A DNA stretch of 64,000 bases from Jiangella muralis (GTDB lineage Bacteria > Actinomycetota > Actinomycetes > Jiangellales > Jiangellaceae). The stretch's first letter is position 1, and each line of letters opens with the position of its first letter. Where the stretch lies: the NCBI RefSeq assembly GCF_001270745.1, contig NZ_LFXL01000031.1:1-64000 (forward strand), read 5' to 3'. Below the pieces are notes generated by a model. That model ran no database searches and had not been told where the DNA came from. It was given only the letters and a program-made list of their open reading frames with translations. A program made the translations under genes and the position numbers. This document shows, one piece after another, positions 9,957-17,696 of the stretch.

Positions 9957-12185
9957 ATGTCGGATATGTTCGACGCCGACAACAGCTTCCTCCTCACCGT
10001 CGCCGGTGTGGTGCTGCTGCTCGGCCTCGGCACCGTCATCGCCTGGCTCCCCGCGCGCCGCCACGACACCGCCGGACTCCCGGCCCGGCTGCTGGTGACG
10101 ACCGGCCTGATCATGGGCATCGCCGACCTCGGCGGCCTCGGCAGCGTGCTCGGCTTCGCGCTGGCGGCGATGGGCGGGCTGATCGCGTGGGAGGCCCAGC
10201 CGCCGCCCGAGGTTCCGCGCCCGCACCGCGGCGGCATCGTGGTGGCGGCCGTTCTCGCCGGACTCGCCGCGCTGGGGACGTTCGAGGGCTGGGGCCCACT
10301 GGTCCGGCTCCCGTCCGAGCTCCGCGCCGTCGGCACCCTCGTCGTCGGGGTGACGGGGGCGCTGGCGACCATGGCCATCGCCGATCGGGCCCGGGTCCGC
10401 CTGCGGGTGGCCGTCCGGCGCCGCTTCGGCCCGCCCCAGCGACCGTCCCCGCCATCGGCCCCGCCAGCCACCCTGCCATCGGCCCAGCCGGCGGACCTGC
10501 CCGCTGTCGGCCCAGCGTCCATCGGTGCTGCCGCTGCTCCCGCGCCGGTCGGTGCTGCTGGCGCCGCGAGTGTCGTCGCGGCGCACCAGGCGCCCAGCGA
10601 GCCCACTCCCCCACCGGCGGCAGTTGAATCGGCGACCGCCGAGCCGCAGCCGGCCGAGGCGAGTCCTGCGGCCGCCGAACCGGAACCGCCGCCGGCCGAG
10701 CGCGAACCTGTCGCACCAGTGCCCGAGACTCAGGCACCGCCCGCCAGCCCGGCCCAGCCGCCGCCCGTCACCCCGGAGCCGGAGCCGCAGGCGCGGTCCG
10801 CAAGCGTCGCCGCGCAGTCGCCGAGCCGCCCGTCCGGCGTCATCCGGCGCCGCTACGCACCGCCACGCACGCGAGACGCGTCGCCGGAGGCGGCCGAGGC
10901 AGAGGCGGAGGCGGCCGAGGCAGAGCCGGCGGCAGCCCAGGCAGAGCCGGCGGCAGCCCAGGCAGAGCCGGCGGCAGCCGAGGCAGAGCCGGCGGAGCCG
11001 CGGGGCCGCCATCGCGAACCCCCGGCGCCGGCCGAGACCGCCGGGTCCGGGTGGACCCGGCTCCGCGCCGCGGTCGCGCACCGGCTCGGCGGCGCACGAC
11101 AGCAGGCCGAGTCCGCCGCACCCGCCGCGCCCGCCACCGCACCGCTCGCGTCCACCGAACCGGCCGGCGCCGAGGCGGCGCCGACCGGCCGCACGCGCTC
11201 GAGACTGGAGTTGCGCCGTGCCGTCAGCCGGCGCATCGCGGCAGCTTGGCCCGACCCGGCCGACGACGCCGGCGAAGCTGGGGCCGGGAGCGAGCAGCCC
11301 GTCGCGGCCGGGCCGGCCGTGCCGTGGCGGACCCGGATCCGGACCGCCTTCCGCCGCGCCACGTCCGCACCACCGGAGCCGGACGCCCGGCCGGCGCCCA
11401 TCGCCGAGCCGGCGCCCGTCGCCCAGTCGGAGCCCACGCCGGAGCCCACTCCCGAGCCGGCCGAGGAGCAGACCGGGCCGGCGTGGGTGCGTGCCCGCGA
11501 CACCCTGCGGCGCCTGACCACGACGCGACTGGAGCAGGCCGAGCAGAAGCCGGCCGGGCCGGAGCCGAAGGCCGAGCCGCGCGAGGAGCAGAGCGGACCG
11601 GCGTGGGTCCGGGCCCGCGACGCGCTGCGCAGGCTGACGACCACGCGACTCGAGCAGCTCGGCGAGGACCGGCCGGCCGATCCGCCGCCGCCGGCCGAGG
11701 AGCCCGGTCCGCTGCACGACGCCCAGGAGGTCGTGCCGTGGGCCCGCCGCGACGCGCTGCGACGGCTGACGGTGATCAGGCTGGAGCGGCTCGACGAGGA
11801 CGAGAGCACGAACGGCCAGCAGACCACGCCGACGATCCGGAAGAGCAAGCCGCCGAAGGGATCGGGGACGGCGCCGGGCAAGGGCGGCGGCTCGGTGCCA
11901 CGCCGCGTCGAGCCGGCCGGCCCGGTCGAGCCGAGCGGCCCGGTCGAGCCGAGCGGCCAGCTGGACAGCCGGCCCGGACCGGCGCAGTCCACGACACCGC
12001 GCGAGCCCTCGCACGACGCCGGCCCGCCGTGGGGACGGCGGTTGCGGGTGAACGGGGCGGAACTGCCGCCTCCCCCGCCGCCACCGCCGGTGGCCGCGAA
12101 GCAGCGCGCGCCGGTACGGGTGGTCGGTGTGCCGCCCGGCACGCCGCCGCCGCCTCAGCCTCCCCCGCCGCCACCCGCCGCCTGA
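9957..12185 (+). CDS. Unrecognised membrane protein with basic repeats and proline-rich tail
   Basis: Function unknown. The first ~150 residues hold four hydrophobic segments (around 11-33, 45-76, 88-108 and 120-140), then the basic RARVRLRVAVRRRF. The remaining ~590 residues are low-complexity, rich in Pro, Ala and Glu. Set in this tail are six related basic amphipathic units at about residues 363, 412, 455, 507, 547 and 592; the clearest are GPAWVRARDTLRRLTTTRLEQ and GPAWVRARDALRRLTTTRLEQ. A seven-residue AEPAAAQ repeat lies near 320. The protein ends in two proline runs of 6-7 residues. No ribosome site precedes the ATG at 9957, so it may be leaderless, or start at the next ATG (9966). Long antisense frames here are high-GC shadows. 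The tail could bind DNA, membrane or partner proteins. Confidence 0.7.
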   Translation: MSDMFDADNSFLLTVAGVVLLLGLGTVIAWLPARRHDTAGLPARLLVTTGLIMGIADLGGLGSVLGFALAAMGGLIAWEAQPPPEVPRPHRGGIVVAAVLAGLAALGTFEGWGPLVRLPSELRAVGTLVVGVTGALATMAIADRARVRLRVAVRRRFGPPQRPSPPSAPPATLPSAQPADLPAVGPASIGAAAAPAPVGAAGAASVVAAHQAPSEPTPPPAAVESATAEPQPAEASPAAAEPEPPPAEREPVAPVPETQAPPASPAQPPPVTPEPEPQARSASVAAQSPSRPSGVIRRRYAPPRTRDASPEAAEAEAEAAEAEPAAAQAEPAAAQAEPAAAEAEPAEPRGRHREPPAPAETAGSGWTRLRAAVAHRLGGARQQAESAAPAAPATAPLASTEPAGAEAAPTGRTRSRLELRRAVSRRIAAAWPDPADDAGEAGAGSEQPVAAGPAVPWRTRIRTAFRRATSAPPEPDARPAPIAEPAPVAQSEPTPEPTPEPAEEQTGPAWVRARDTLRRLTTTRLEQAEQKPAGPEPKAEPREEQSGPAWVRARDALRRLTTTRLEQLGEDRPADPPPPAEEPGPLHDAQEVVPWARRDALRRLTVIRLERLDEDESTNGQQTTPTIRKSKPPKGSGTAPGKGGGSVPRRVEPAGPVEPSGPVEPSGQLDSRPGPAQSTTPREPSHDAGPPWGRRLRVNGAELPPPPPPPPVAAKQRAPVRVVGVPPGTPPPPQPPPPPPAA
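10918..10993 (+). repeat. 21-nt tandem repeat inside the repeat-protein gene
   Basis: The unit AGGCAGAGCCGGCGGCAGC recurs every 21 nt about three and a half times. It encodes AEPAAAQ heptads and keeps the frame. The near-identity at DNA level points to recent slippage expansion. Confidence 0.85.
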
Positions 12186-12215
12186 CGAGCGCGGCGCGCC
12201 AACGGCGTAGCCGCC

Positions 12216-12266
12216 ATGATCATCAACCTTTTGAGCCGCTATGACCACCAGAAAGGTGGATGATCT
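12216..12266. repeat. Palindromic repeat, TGATCATCAAC family (copy 1)
   Basis: Starts ATGATCATCAACCTTTTGAG, shares the inner CTATGAC with the copy at 57113, and ends AAAGGTGGATGATC. The two arms pair with one internal mismatch. It follows the stop of the repeat-protein gene and may act as a terminator or be a mobile palindrome remnant. Confidence 0.75.
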
Positions 12267-12388
12267 GCGGCTCTCGTTGCCGTTGCTCTCGGTGACCTCA
12301 TCCACGGCGCCGAACCCGCTGCGGGCCGCGTTGTTCAGCACGCCGCCGCAGCCGGCGAACCGCCGGGCGATCTGGACGGACCGGACCC

Positions 12389-12418
12389 TTGACCACCTCG
12401 GCAACACCCCGGTAACGT
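12389..12418 (+). promoter_or_regulatory. Promoter of the cupin/ABC importer operon
   Basis: TTGACC (12389-12394), an 18-nt spacer and TAACGT (12413-12418). The predicted start of transcription is near 12425, directly before a LacI-type operator. The promoter at 16717 has the same layout. Confidence 0.6.
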
Positions 12419-12429
12419 CGGCCGACACA

Positions 12430-12447
12430 GGAAAGCGTTTTCCACCG
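12430..12447. promoter_or_regulatory. LacI-family-type operator, copy 1
   Basis: GGAAAGCGTTTTCCACCG: a near-palindrome of the GGAAAGCGCTTTCC type bound by LacI/GalR-family repressors. It lies 11 nt after the -10, where bound protein would block transcription. The same element precedes the gene at 16820. No LacI-type regulator gene is in the window. Confidence 0.6.
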
Positions 12448-12471
12448 ACGTACTTCCGCAAGGAGGCGCGA

Positions 12472-12834
12472 ATGGCCGCATCCTCGACCGTACCGAACGC
12501 ACCCGCCACTGCCAGGCTCGATGCGATCGAGCCGCGCTCGTGCTCATGCGGGCAGACCCGCCGGGCGTTCGTCGACGTGGAGCCGGGGACGGCGAGCGTG
12601 CATCTGCTCGACGTCGACGCGGCGATCAGCCACTACCACCGCCGGGCCACCGAGATCTACGTGGTCCTGGAGGGCGAGGGCCAGGTGGAGCTGGACGGCG
12701 TCACGCACGAGGCCGGCCCGCTGAGCGCGTTCCTGATCCCGCCGGGCACCCGGCACCGCGCGATCGGCGAGCTCCGCGCGCTGGTCGTCGCCATCCCCGC
12801 CGCCGACGACGAGGACGAGTACTTCGATGCCTGA
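12472..12834 (+). CDS. Small cupin-domain protein
   Basis: A 120-residue single-domain cupin. The first cupin motif is seen in HYHRRATEIYVVLEGEGQVELDG (two His and a Glu as likely metal ligands, from about residue 45), followed by the second motif LIPPGTRHRAIGE. The metal and substrate are unknown; small cupins of this kind often isomerise or sense sugars. The ATG at 12472 has a strong AAGGAGG ribosome site. A longer reading from 12241 would run through the promoter and operator and is rejected. It is the first gene of the operon and overlaps the permease gene by 8 nt, so the cupin probably works on, or senses, the imported substrate. Confidence 0.85.
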   Translation: MAASSTVPNAPATARLDAIEPRSCSCGQTRRAFVDVEPGTASVHLLDVDAAISHYHRRATEIYVVLEGEGQVELDGVTHEAGPLSAFLIPPGTRHRAIGELRALVVAIPAADDEDEYFDA

Positions 12835-13696
12835 CGTGATGTCCCCGGCCGCTCCCCCATCGGCCGAATCAGAGAACGACGAGGCGCCCGCCCGGCGGAC
12901 GGCCGCCCAGCGCGCGATCCAGCTCCTCGACGCCGCCTGGCGACCCGCCCTGCTGCTGGTCCTGCTTGGATTCGGCTGGTGGGCGGTCACGGCGGCCGAG
13001 GTCTTCCCCGCCTACCTGGTGCCCACACCGGGCGACGTCGCGAACGAGCTGGTCGAGGAGCGCGAGATGCTCGCCCGGCACACCTGGGTGACGACGTACG
13101 AGACGGTGCTGGGCTTCCTGCTGGCGGCGGCGATCGGGCTGCTCGCAGCGGTCCTGATCGTGTACTCGCCCACGCTGGAGAAGGCGCTGTACCCGCTGAT
13201 CCTGTTCGCTCAGGTGATCCCGAAGATCGCCATCGCGCCGATCCTCGTCGTCTGGTTCGGGTTCGGGCCGATGCCGAAGGTGATCCTGGCGGTGCTGATC
13301 GCGTTCTTCCCGATCGTGGTCTCCGGGGTCGCGGGCCTGCGCTCGACCGATCCGGAGCTGCTGGACCTGTCCGCGACGATGGGCGCCAGCCGGTGGAAGA
13401 CGTTCCGGAAGATCCGGTTCCCGAACGCGCTGCCGCACCTGCTGTCGGGCCTGAAGGTGGCCGTGACGCTGGCCGTCGTCGGCGCGGTGGTCGGCGAGTT
13501 CGTCGGCGCCGACGAAGGGCTCGGGTACGTGCTGCTGCTGGCCAGCGGCAACCTGAACTCGTCGCTGCTGTTCGCCGACCTGATCCTGATGTCCGCCCTC
13601 GGCGTCGTGCTGTTCGTCGCGGTCGAAGTGGCCGAGAAGCTGCTCATCCCCTGGCACGCCAGCCGGCGGCAGGGCGTTCCCCTGACCACGTCATGA
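12827..13696 (+). CDS. ABC importer permease (BPD type, NitT/TauT-like)
   Basis: Integral membrane subunit of an ABC importer, 289 residues with about six membrane segments. It carries the coupling-helix region ELLDLSATMGASRWKTFRKI followed by FPNALPHLLSGLK, the EAA-type loop of binding-protein-dependent permeases. The sequence style (VPTPGDVANEL, AIAPILVVWFGFG) matches the SsuC/TauC/ThiX group for nitrate, sulfonate, taurine or thiamine-precursor uptake. The start overlaps the cupin gene; an alternative ATG lies at 12839. It is followed with a 4-nt overlap by its binding protein and then its ATPase. Confidence 0.9.
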   Translation: MPDVMSPAAPPSAESENDEAPARRTAAQRAIQLLDAAWRPALLLVLLGFGWWAVTAAEVFPAYLVPTPGDVANELVEEREMLARHTWVTTYETVLGFLLAAAIGLLAAVLIVYSPTLEKALYPLILFAQVIPKIAIAPILVVWFGFGPMPKVILAVLIAFFPIVVSGVAGLRSTDPELLDLSATMGASRWKTFRKIRFPNALPHLLSGLKVAVTLAVVGAVVGEFVGADEGLGYVLLLASGNLNSSLLFADLILMSALGVVLFVAVEVAEKLLIPWHASRRQGVPLTTS

Positions 13697-14724
13697 AGAA
13701 ACCCACGAAAGGGCCCACCATGCGACGCAGCCTGCTGGCCACCGCGGCCGTGGCACTCCTCGCGCTGTCCGCCTGCGGCGGCGACGACGAACCCACCGCG
13801 GCAGGTGACGGCGAACTGACCGAGGTGACCCTGACCCTGAACTGGGTCCCGTACGGCGAGCACGCGCCGTTCTACTACGGCGTCGCCGAGGGCATCTACG
13901 AGGAGGAGGGCATCGACCTGGAGATCAAGCCGGGCAGCGGCTCCGGGACGACGGTGCAGCAGGTCGCCCAGGCGCAGACCGACTTCGGCTGGGCCGACAC
14001 GCCGCCGCTGCTCAACGGCGTCACCGAGGGCATGCCGATCAAGAGCCTCGGGGTGTTCCTGCAGACCGGCCCGGCGTCGGTGGAGTTCTTCACCGACCAG
14101 GGCATCAGCGAGCCGGCCGACCTCGTCGGCAAGGTGGTCGCGGGGACGCCGGGCGACGCCATGTACGCGACGTTCCCGGCGTGGCTGGAGCTGAACGGCG
14201 TCAACCCGGACGACGTCGAGGTGGTGAACGTCGACCCGGCCGGCAAGATCGCGGCGCTGGTCGAGGGCCGCGCCGACGTGATCATGGGCTTCTTCCACGA
14301 CCAGGGCCCCACCATCGAGGACCTCAGCGGCAAGGACGTCGACGCGCTGCTGTACACCGACTGGGGCATGAACCTGCTCGGCACCGGCATCATCGCGCAC
14401 CAGAAGACGATCGACGAGAACCCGGAGCTGGCCGAGGCGTTCGTACGGGCGACGGCGCGCGCCTGGGAGGCCGCCGCCGAGGACCCGGACGGCGCCGCCG
14501 CGGCCATGGAGGACGGCGCCGACGAGACCCCGCCGGCCGAGGTGCTGCGGGCCCAGCTGGAGCAGAGCATCGGCCTGCTCCGCCTGGACGAGGCCGGCAC
14601 GCCCGGCGTCAACACCGAGGAGCAGTGGCAGGAGACCATCGACCTGCTGTCCGACGCCGGCTCGCTGTCCGACCCGGGCGACCCGGCGACGTACTGGGAG
14701 TCGTCGTTCGGCGAGGCCGGGTGA
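13693..14724 (+). CDS. ABC substrate-binding lipoprotein (NMT1/THI5-like)
   Basis: Extracytoplasmic binding protein tethered by a lipid. A signal peptide ending in the lipobox LSAC (within LLALSACGGDD) is followed by a THI5/SsuA-type domain: LTLNWVPYGEHAPFYYGVAEG at its start, then VQQVAQAQTDFGWAD. That opening resembles binding proteins for pyrimidine thiamine precursors, although sulfonate and other small molecules are bound by the same fold. The ATG at 13693 overlaps the permease stop (ATGA); the ATG at 13720 starts nearer the signal peptide and is an equal alternative. The GTG of the next gene overlaps this stop. Substrate not determined. Confidence 0.9.
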   Translation: MKKPTKGPTMRRSLLATAAVALLALSACGGDDEPTAAGDGELTEVTLTLNWVPYGEHAPFYYGVAEGIYEEEGIDLEIKPGSGSGTTVQQVAQAQTDFGWADTPPLLNGVTEGMPIKSLGVFLQTGPASVEFFTDQGISEPADLVGKVVAGTPGDAMYATFPAWLELNGVNPDDVEVVNVDPAGKIAALVEGRADVIMGFFHDQGPTIEDLSGKDVDALLYTDWGMNLLGTGIIAHQKTIDENPELAEAFVRATARAWEAAAEDPDGAAAAMEDGADETPPAEVLRAQLEQSIGLLRLDEAGTPGVNTEEQWQETIDLLSDAGSLSDPGDPATYWESSFGEAG

Positions 14725-15554
14725 GCACGGAGATGACGGAGACCATGACGACGCAGCCCTCGGCCGCCGCCGGGCAACGGCCCGCCACGACCATCGACAT
14801 CAAGGACCTCACCTGCAGGTTCAGCAGCAAGCGGAAGCGGACGACGGCGCTCGTCGACGTCTCGCTGTCGGTCCGGGCGGGCGAGTTCGTCAGCATCGTC
14901 GGGCCGTCGGGCTGCGGGAAGTCGACGCTGCTGAAGATCGTCGCCGGCCTGGTGCCGCCGAGCAGCGGGCAGGTGAAGCTGCTCGGCAACGAGGTCAACG
15001 GGCCGCAGCGGGAGATCGGCTTCGCCTTCCAGCGGGCCGCGCTGCTGGAATGGCGCGGCGTCCGGGCGAACATCCTGCTGCAGGCGGAGATGCGCAACCT
15101 GGACAAGCGCGCGGCCGCCGCCCGGGCCGACCAGCTGATCGAGCTGACCGGCCTGACCGGGTTCGAGTCCGCGCTGCCGCACGAGCTGTCCGGCGGCATG
15201 CAGCAGCGCGTCGCCCTGTGCCGGGCGCTGCTGCACGAGCCGCCGGTGCTGCTCATGGACGAGCCGTTCGGCGCCCTGGACGCGCTCACCCGCGAGCACA
15301 TGAACGTCGAGCTGCACCGCATCTGGCGCGAGACCGGCACGACGGTCGTGCTGGTGACGCACTCCATCGCGGAGGCGGTCTACCTCGGCCAACGGGTGGT
15401 CGTGATGACGCCGCGGCCGGGCCGCATCGAGCGGGTCTACGACGTCGACCTGCCGGCCGTCCGCGAGTACGGCGCCACCATGTCCAGCCCGACGTTCGAG
15501 CAGCTGGCACGCGAGATCCGGGCGCTGCTGGGGGCCAGCGGCCAGCACGGATGA
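14721..15554 (+). CDS. ABC importer ATPase (NitT/TauT-like)
   Basis: Cytosolic energy-coupling subunit, 277 residues. It shows Walker A GPSGCGKST, the Q-loop FAFQ, signature LSGGMQQR, Walker B LLMDEPFGALD and the switch His in VTHSIAEAV. The GTG at 14721 overlaps the stop of the binding-protein gene (GTGA); an ATG at 14733 is a possible alternative. It completes the cupin-permease-binding protein-ATPase transporter and is followed by a second transporter gene with a 4-nt overlap. Confidence 0.93.
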   Translation: MSTEMTETMTTQPSAAAGQRPATTIDIKDLTCRFSSKRKRTTALVDVSLSVRAGEFVSIVGPSGCGKSTLLKIVAGLVPPSSGQVKLLGNEVNGPQREIGFAFQRAALLEWRGVRANILLQAEMRNLDKRAAAARADQLIELTGLTGFESALPHELSGGMQQRVALCRALLHEPPVLLMDEPFGALDALTREHMNVELHRIWRETGTTVVLVTHSIAEAVYLGQRVVVMTPRPGRIERVYDVDLPAVREYGATMSSPTFEQLAREIRALLGASGQHG

Positions 15555-16720
15555 CGCCCGAGCGCCGCTGGTGGAACACCGCCGGCGCGTGGCTCGCGAT
15601 CGGCACCGGCCCGGCGGCGCTGGTGCTGGGCGCCGGGCTCGCCGACCGGCACGGCGGCCCCGTGCCGGTCGGCGCCCTGCTCCTGGGCGGCGTCGCGATG
15701 ACGGTGCTGCTGATCGTGCCCGGACGGCTCGGGCTGCGGCCGCCCTACGGTGAGGGCCGGCCGCTGGCGGAGCTGCTCGAGGCGTACCTGCCGCGCGGCG
15801 ACCGGACGGTGGTCGGCGCGCTGATGGCACTGGCGATGGCCGGCTGGCTGGGCTTCAACGCGGGCCTGGGCGGCGCGGCGCTCGGGTCGCTGCTGGACGT
15901 CCCGAAGTGGGCCGGCGTGGTCGTACTGGGGCTGCCGCTGCTGGCCATCGCGGCGGCCGGCCAGCACCGCTGGAACGCGCTGGCGCTGGTGACGACGGCG
16001 GCGGCGCTCGCGCTGATCGTCGTCATCGCGACGCACGGGTCCCCCGCCGGCGAGCCGCCGCTGGACGCGGGGTTCGGGACGTCGACGACGCTGCTCACCG
16101 ACGTGGCGGTGTTCGTCGGGTACGTCGCGGTGTTCGGGCTGCGGGCGCCGGACTTCACCGCCGGGCTGCGCGGCCGGAGCGACCTGTGGGCGTGTACGGC
16201 GATCCTGGTGCTGCCGACGCTGGTCGCGGCCACCGCCGGGACGATGATCGCGCTGCGCAGCGACTCCGCCGACCTCGTGGCGCACCTGCGCACGTCGGAC
16301 CTGGGGACGGCGCTCGTGGTGGTGGCGGTCGCCGCGCCGTGCCTGACGTCGTTCCACTCGGGCGGGCTGGCGCTGCGGTCGGTCACGGGGCTGCGGGACC
16401 GGCCGGCCGCGGCCGTCATCGGCGTGGCCGGGCTGGCCGTGGCGACGACCGGGTTCGAGAACGCGCTGCTCCCCTGGCTGACGGTGCTCGCCGCGGTGCT
16501 GCCGCCGCTGGTCGTCCCGCTCGGCTGGGAGGCCCGGGTGCGACGGCGGCAGCGGCGCCCGCCGCGCCCCGTCAGCGCGGCGATGTGGCTGCCCGCCGCC
16601 GCGCTCGGCGTCGCGCTGACGATCGCCGGGGTGCCCGGCGCCCCGCTCGCCGGCCTCGCCGCGGCCGTCCTCTGCACGGCCGGAACGCACGGATATCACC
16701 GGTTCCGATCCAGGCGTTGA
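15551..16720 (+). CDS. Multi-pass permease, possibly NCS1/cytosine-permease-like
   Basis: 389 residues with 10-12 hydrophobic segments. The start ERRWWNTAGAWLAIGTGPAAL and the glycine-rich GWLGFNAGLGGAALG recall nucleobase permeases of the NCS1 family (CodB/CytX type), but the match is weak. The ATG at 15551 overlaps the ATPase stop by 4 nt, so it belongs to the cupin/ABC operon. If both transporters carry the same compound, a pyrimidine or thiamine precursor would fit, since CytX-type NCS1 proteins and ThiXYZ-type ABC importers both serve that role in other bacteria. The stop codon overlaps the -35 of the next promoter. Confidence 0.6.
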   Translation: MTPERRWWNTAGAWLAIGTGPAALVLGAGLADRHGGPVPVGALLLGGVAMTVLLIVPGRLGLRPPYGEGRPLAELLEAYLPRGDRTVVGALMALAMAGWLGFNAGLGGAALGSLLDVPKWAGVVVLGLPLLAIAAAGQHRWNALALVTTAAALALIVVIATHGSPAGEPPLDAGFGTSTTLLTDVAVFVGYVAVFGLRAPDFTAGLRGRSDLWACTAILVLPTLVAATAGTMIALRSDSADLVAHLRTSDLGTALVVVAVAAPCLTSFHSGGLALRSVTGLRDRPAAAVIGVAGLAVATTGFENALLPWLTVLAAVLPPLVVPLGWEARVRRRQRRPPRPVSAAMWLPAAALGVALTIAGVPGAPLAGLAAAVLCTAGTHGYHRFRSRR

Positions 16721-16746
16721 CTCGGCGCGTGCCCCGCCGTTACGGT
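16717..16746 (+). promoter_or_regulatory. Promoter of the TIM-barrel/ThuA unit
   Basis: TTGACT (16717-16722), 18-nt spacer, TACGGT (16741-16746). The -35 overlaps the stop codon of the upstream permease. Predicted start near 16753, eight nt before a LacI-type operator, as at 12389. Confidence 0.6.
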
Positions 16747-16760
16747 ACGGTCACCCGCTC

Positions 16761-16778
16761 GGAAAGCGCTTACCACCG
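16761..16778. promoter_or_regulatory. LacI-family-type operator, copy 2
   Basis: GGAAAGCGCTTACCACCG, which matches the element at 12430 at 16 of 18 positions and sits in the same place relative to its promoter. Confidence 0.6.
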
Positions 16779-16819
16779 CGAGAAGTTCATCGACGAACAA
16801 CGAAAGGTGGAGTCGCCTC

Positions 16820-17683
16820 ATGTCCCGACGCCTGCTCGACCGCCGTGCGTTCCTGCGTACCACCGCCGCGACCGCCCTCGCCGCAGGAGCGGCGACCGCC
16901 GGCGTCCTCCCCGCGGCCGCGGGCAGCGGCCGCCGCCCGATCCCCCGGCCCGCGATCGGCATGCACCTGTACACGATGCGCCGCGGGCTGGCCGCCGACT
17001 TCGCCGGCACCGTCCAGGCGCTGGCCGACATCGGCTACGCCACGGTCGGCGTCAGCGGCCGGCACGGGCACAGCGCCGCCGCGATCCGCGCCATGCTCGA
17101 CGACGCCGGGCTGACGGCCGTGCTGGAGCACGTCGGCTACGACCGCCTGACGAACAACCTGGCCGGCGCCTGTGAGGACGTCCTGACGCTCGGCGGCCAG
17201 TGGGTGGTGACGTCCAGCCTGCCCGGCTCGCTGTACACGCTCGACGGCATCCGCCGGGCCGCCGCGGAGTTCAACCGGGCCGGCGCCGTCGCCGCGACCT
17301 ACGGGCTGAAGGTGCTGCACCACAACCACGACGCCGAGTTCCGCACCGACGGCGGCCGCGTGCTCTACGACGTGCTGCTGGAGGAGACCGACCCCGACCT
17401 CGTCGGCTTCGAGCTGGACGTGTACTGGGCGGCCCGCGGCGGCTACGACGCCGGCGACTACTTCGTCCAGCATCCCGCGCGGTTCCCCGCGCTGCACGTC
17501 AAGGACATGGCGCCGGACGGCGGGTTCGCCGACGTCGGCTCCGGGACGCTCGACTTCCCGGCGATGTTCGAGCACGCCAGCCGCGGCGGCGTCCGCCAGT
17601 TCCTCGTCGAGCACGACAACCCGGCGGACGAGCTGAGCACGGCCCGCAACAGCTTCGCCTACCTGCGCGATCTGCGCTTCTGA
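16820..17683 (+). CDS. Tat-exported sugar isomerase/epimerase-like TIM-barrel protein
   Basis: 287 residues. The N-terminus has a twin-arginine signal (DRRAFLRTTAATALAAGAAT), so the folded protein is probably exported with its metal. The rest is a xylose-isomerase-like TIM barrel: IGMHLYTMRRGL at the first strand, VLHHNHDAEF, GFELDVYWAARGG, LHVKDM and FLVEHDNP, with Glu, Asp and His residues in the metal-site positions of the family. The substrate is unknown. The ATG at 16820 follows GAAAGGTGGAG. It lies 13 nt before the secreted ThuA/dehydrogenase gene and behind a LacI-type operator, pointing to oxidation or isomerisation of an external sugar. Confidence 0.85.
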   Translation: MSRRLLDRRAFLRTTAATALAAGAATAGVLPAAAGSGRRPIPRPAIGMHLYTMRRGLAADFAGTVQALADIGYATVGVSGRHGHSAAAIRAMLDDAGLTAVLEHVGYDRLTNNLAGACEDVLTLGGQWVVTSSLPGSLYTLDGIRRAAAEFNRAGAVAATYGLKVLHHNHDAEFRTDGGRVLYDVLLEETDPDLVGFELDVYWAARGGYDAGDYFVQHPARFPALHVKDMAPDGGFADVGSGTLDFPAMFEHASRGGVRQFLVEHDNPADELSTARNSFAYLRDLRF

Positions 17684-17696
17684 CGGGAGGCCACGC

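Noticed and set aside
12241-12471. N-terminal extension of the cupin gene
   Set aside because: It would cross the promoter and LacI-type operator; a strong ribosome site precedes the ATG at 12472, where the cupin sequence starts.
9909-12509. 866-codon antisense frame opposite the repeat protein
   Set aside because: High-GC shadow: low-complexity Arg/Gly text with no domain, while the plus strand has membrane segments and repeats in frame.
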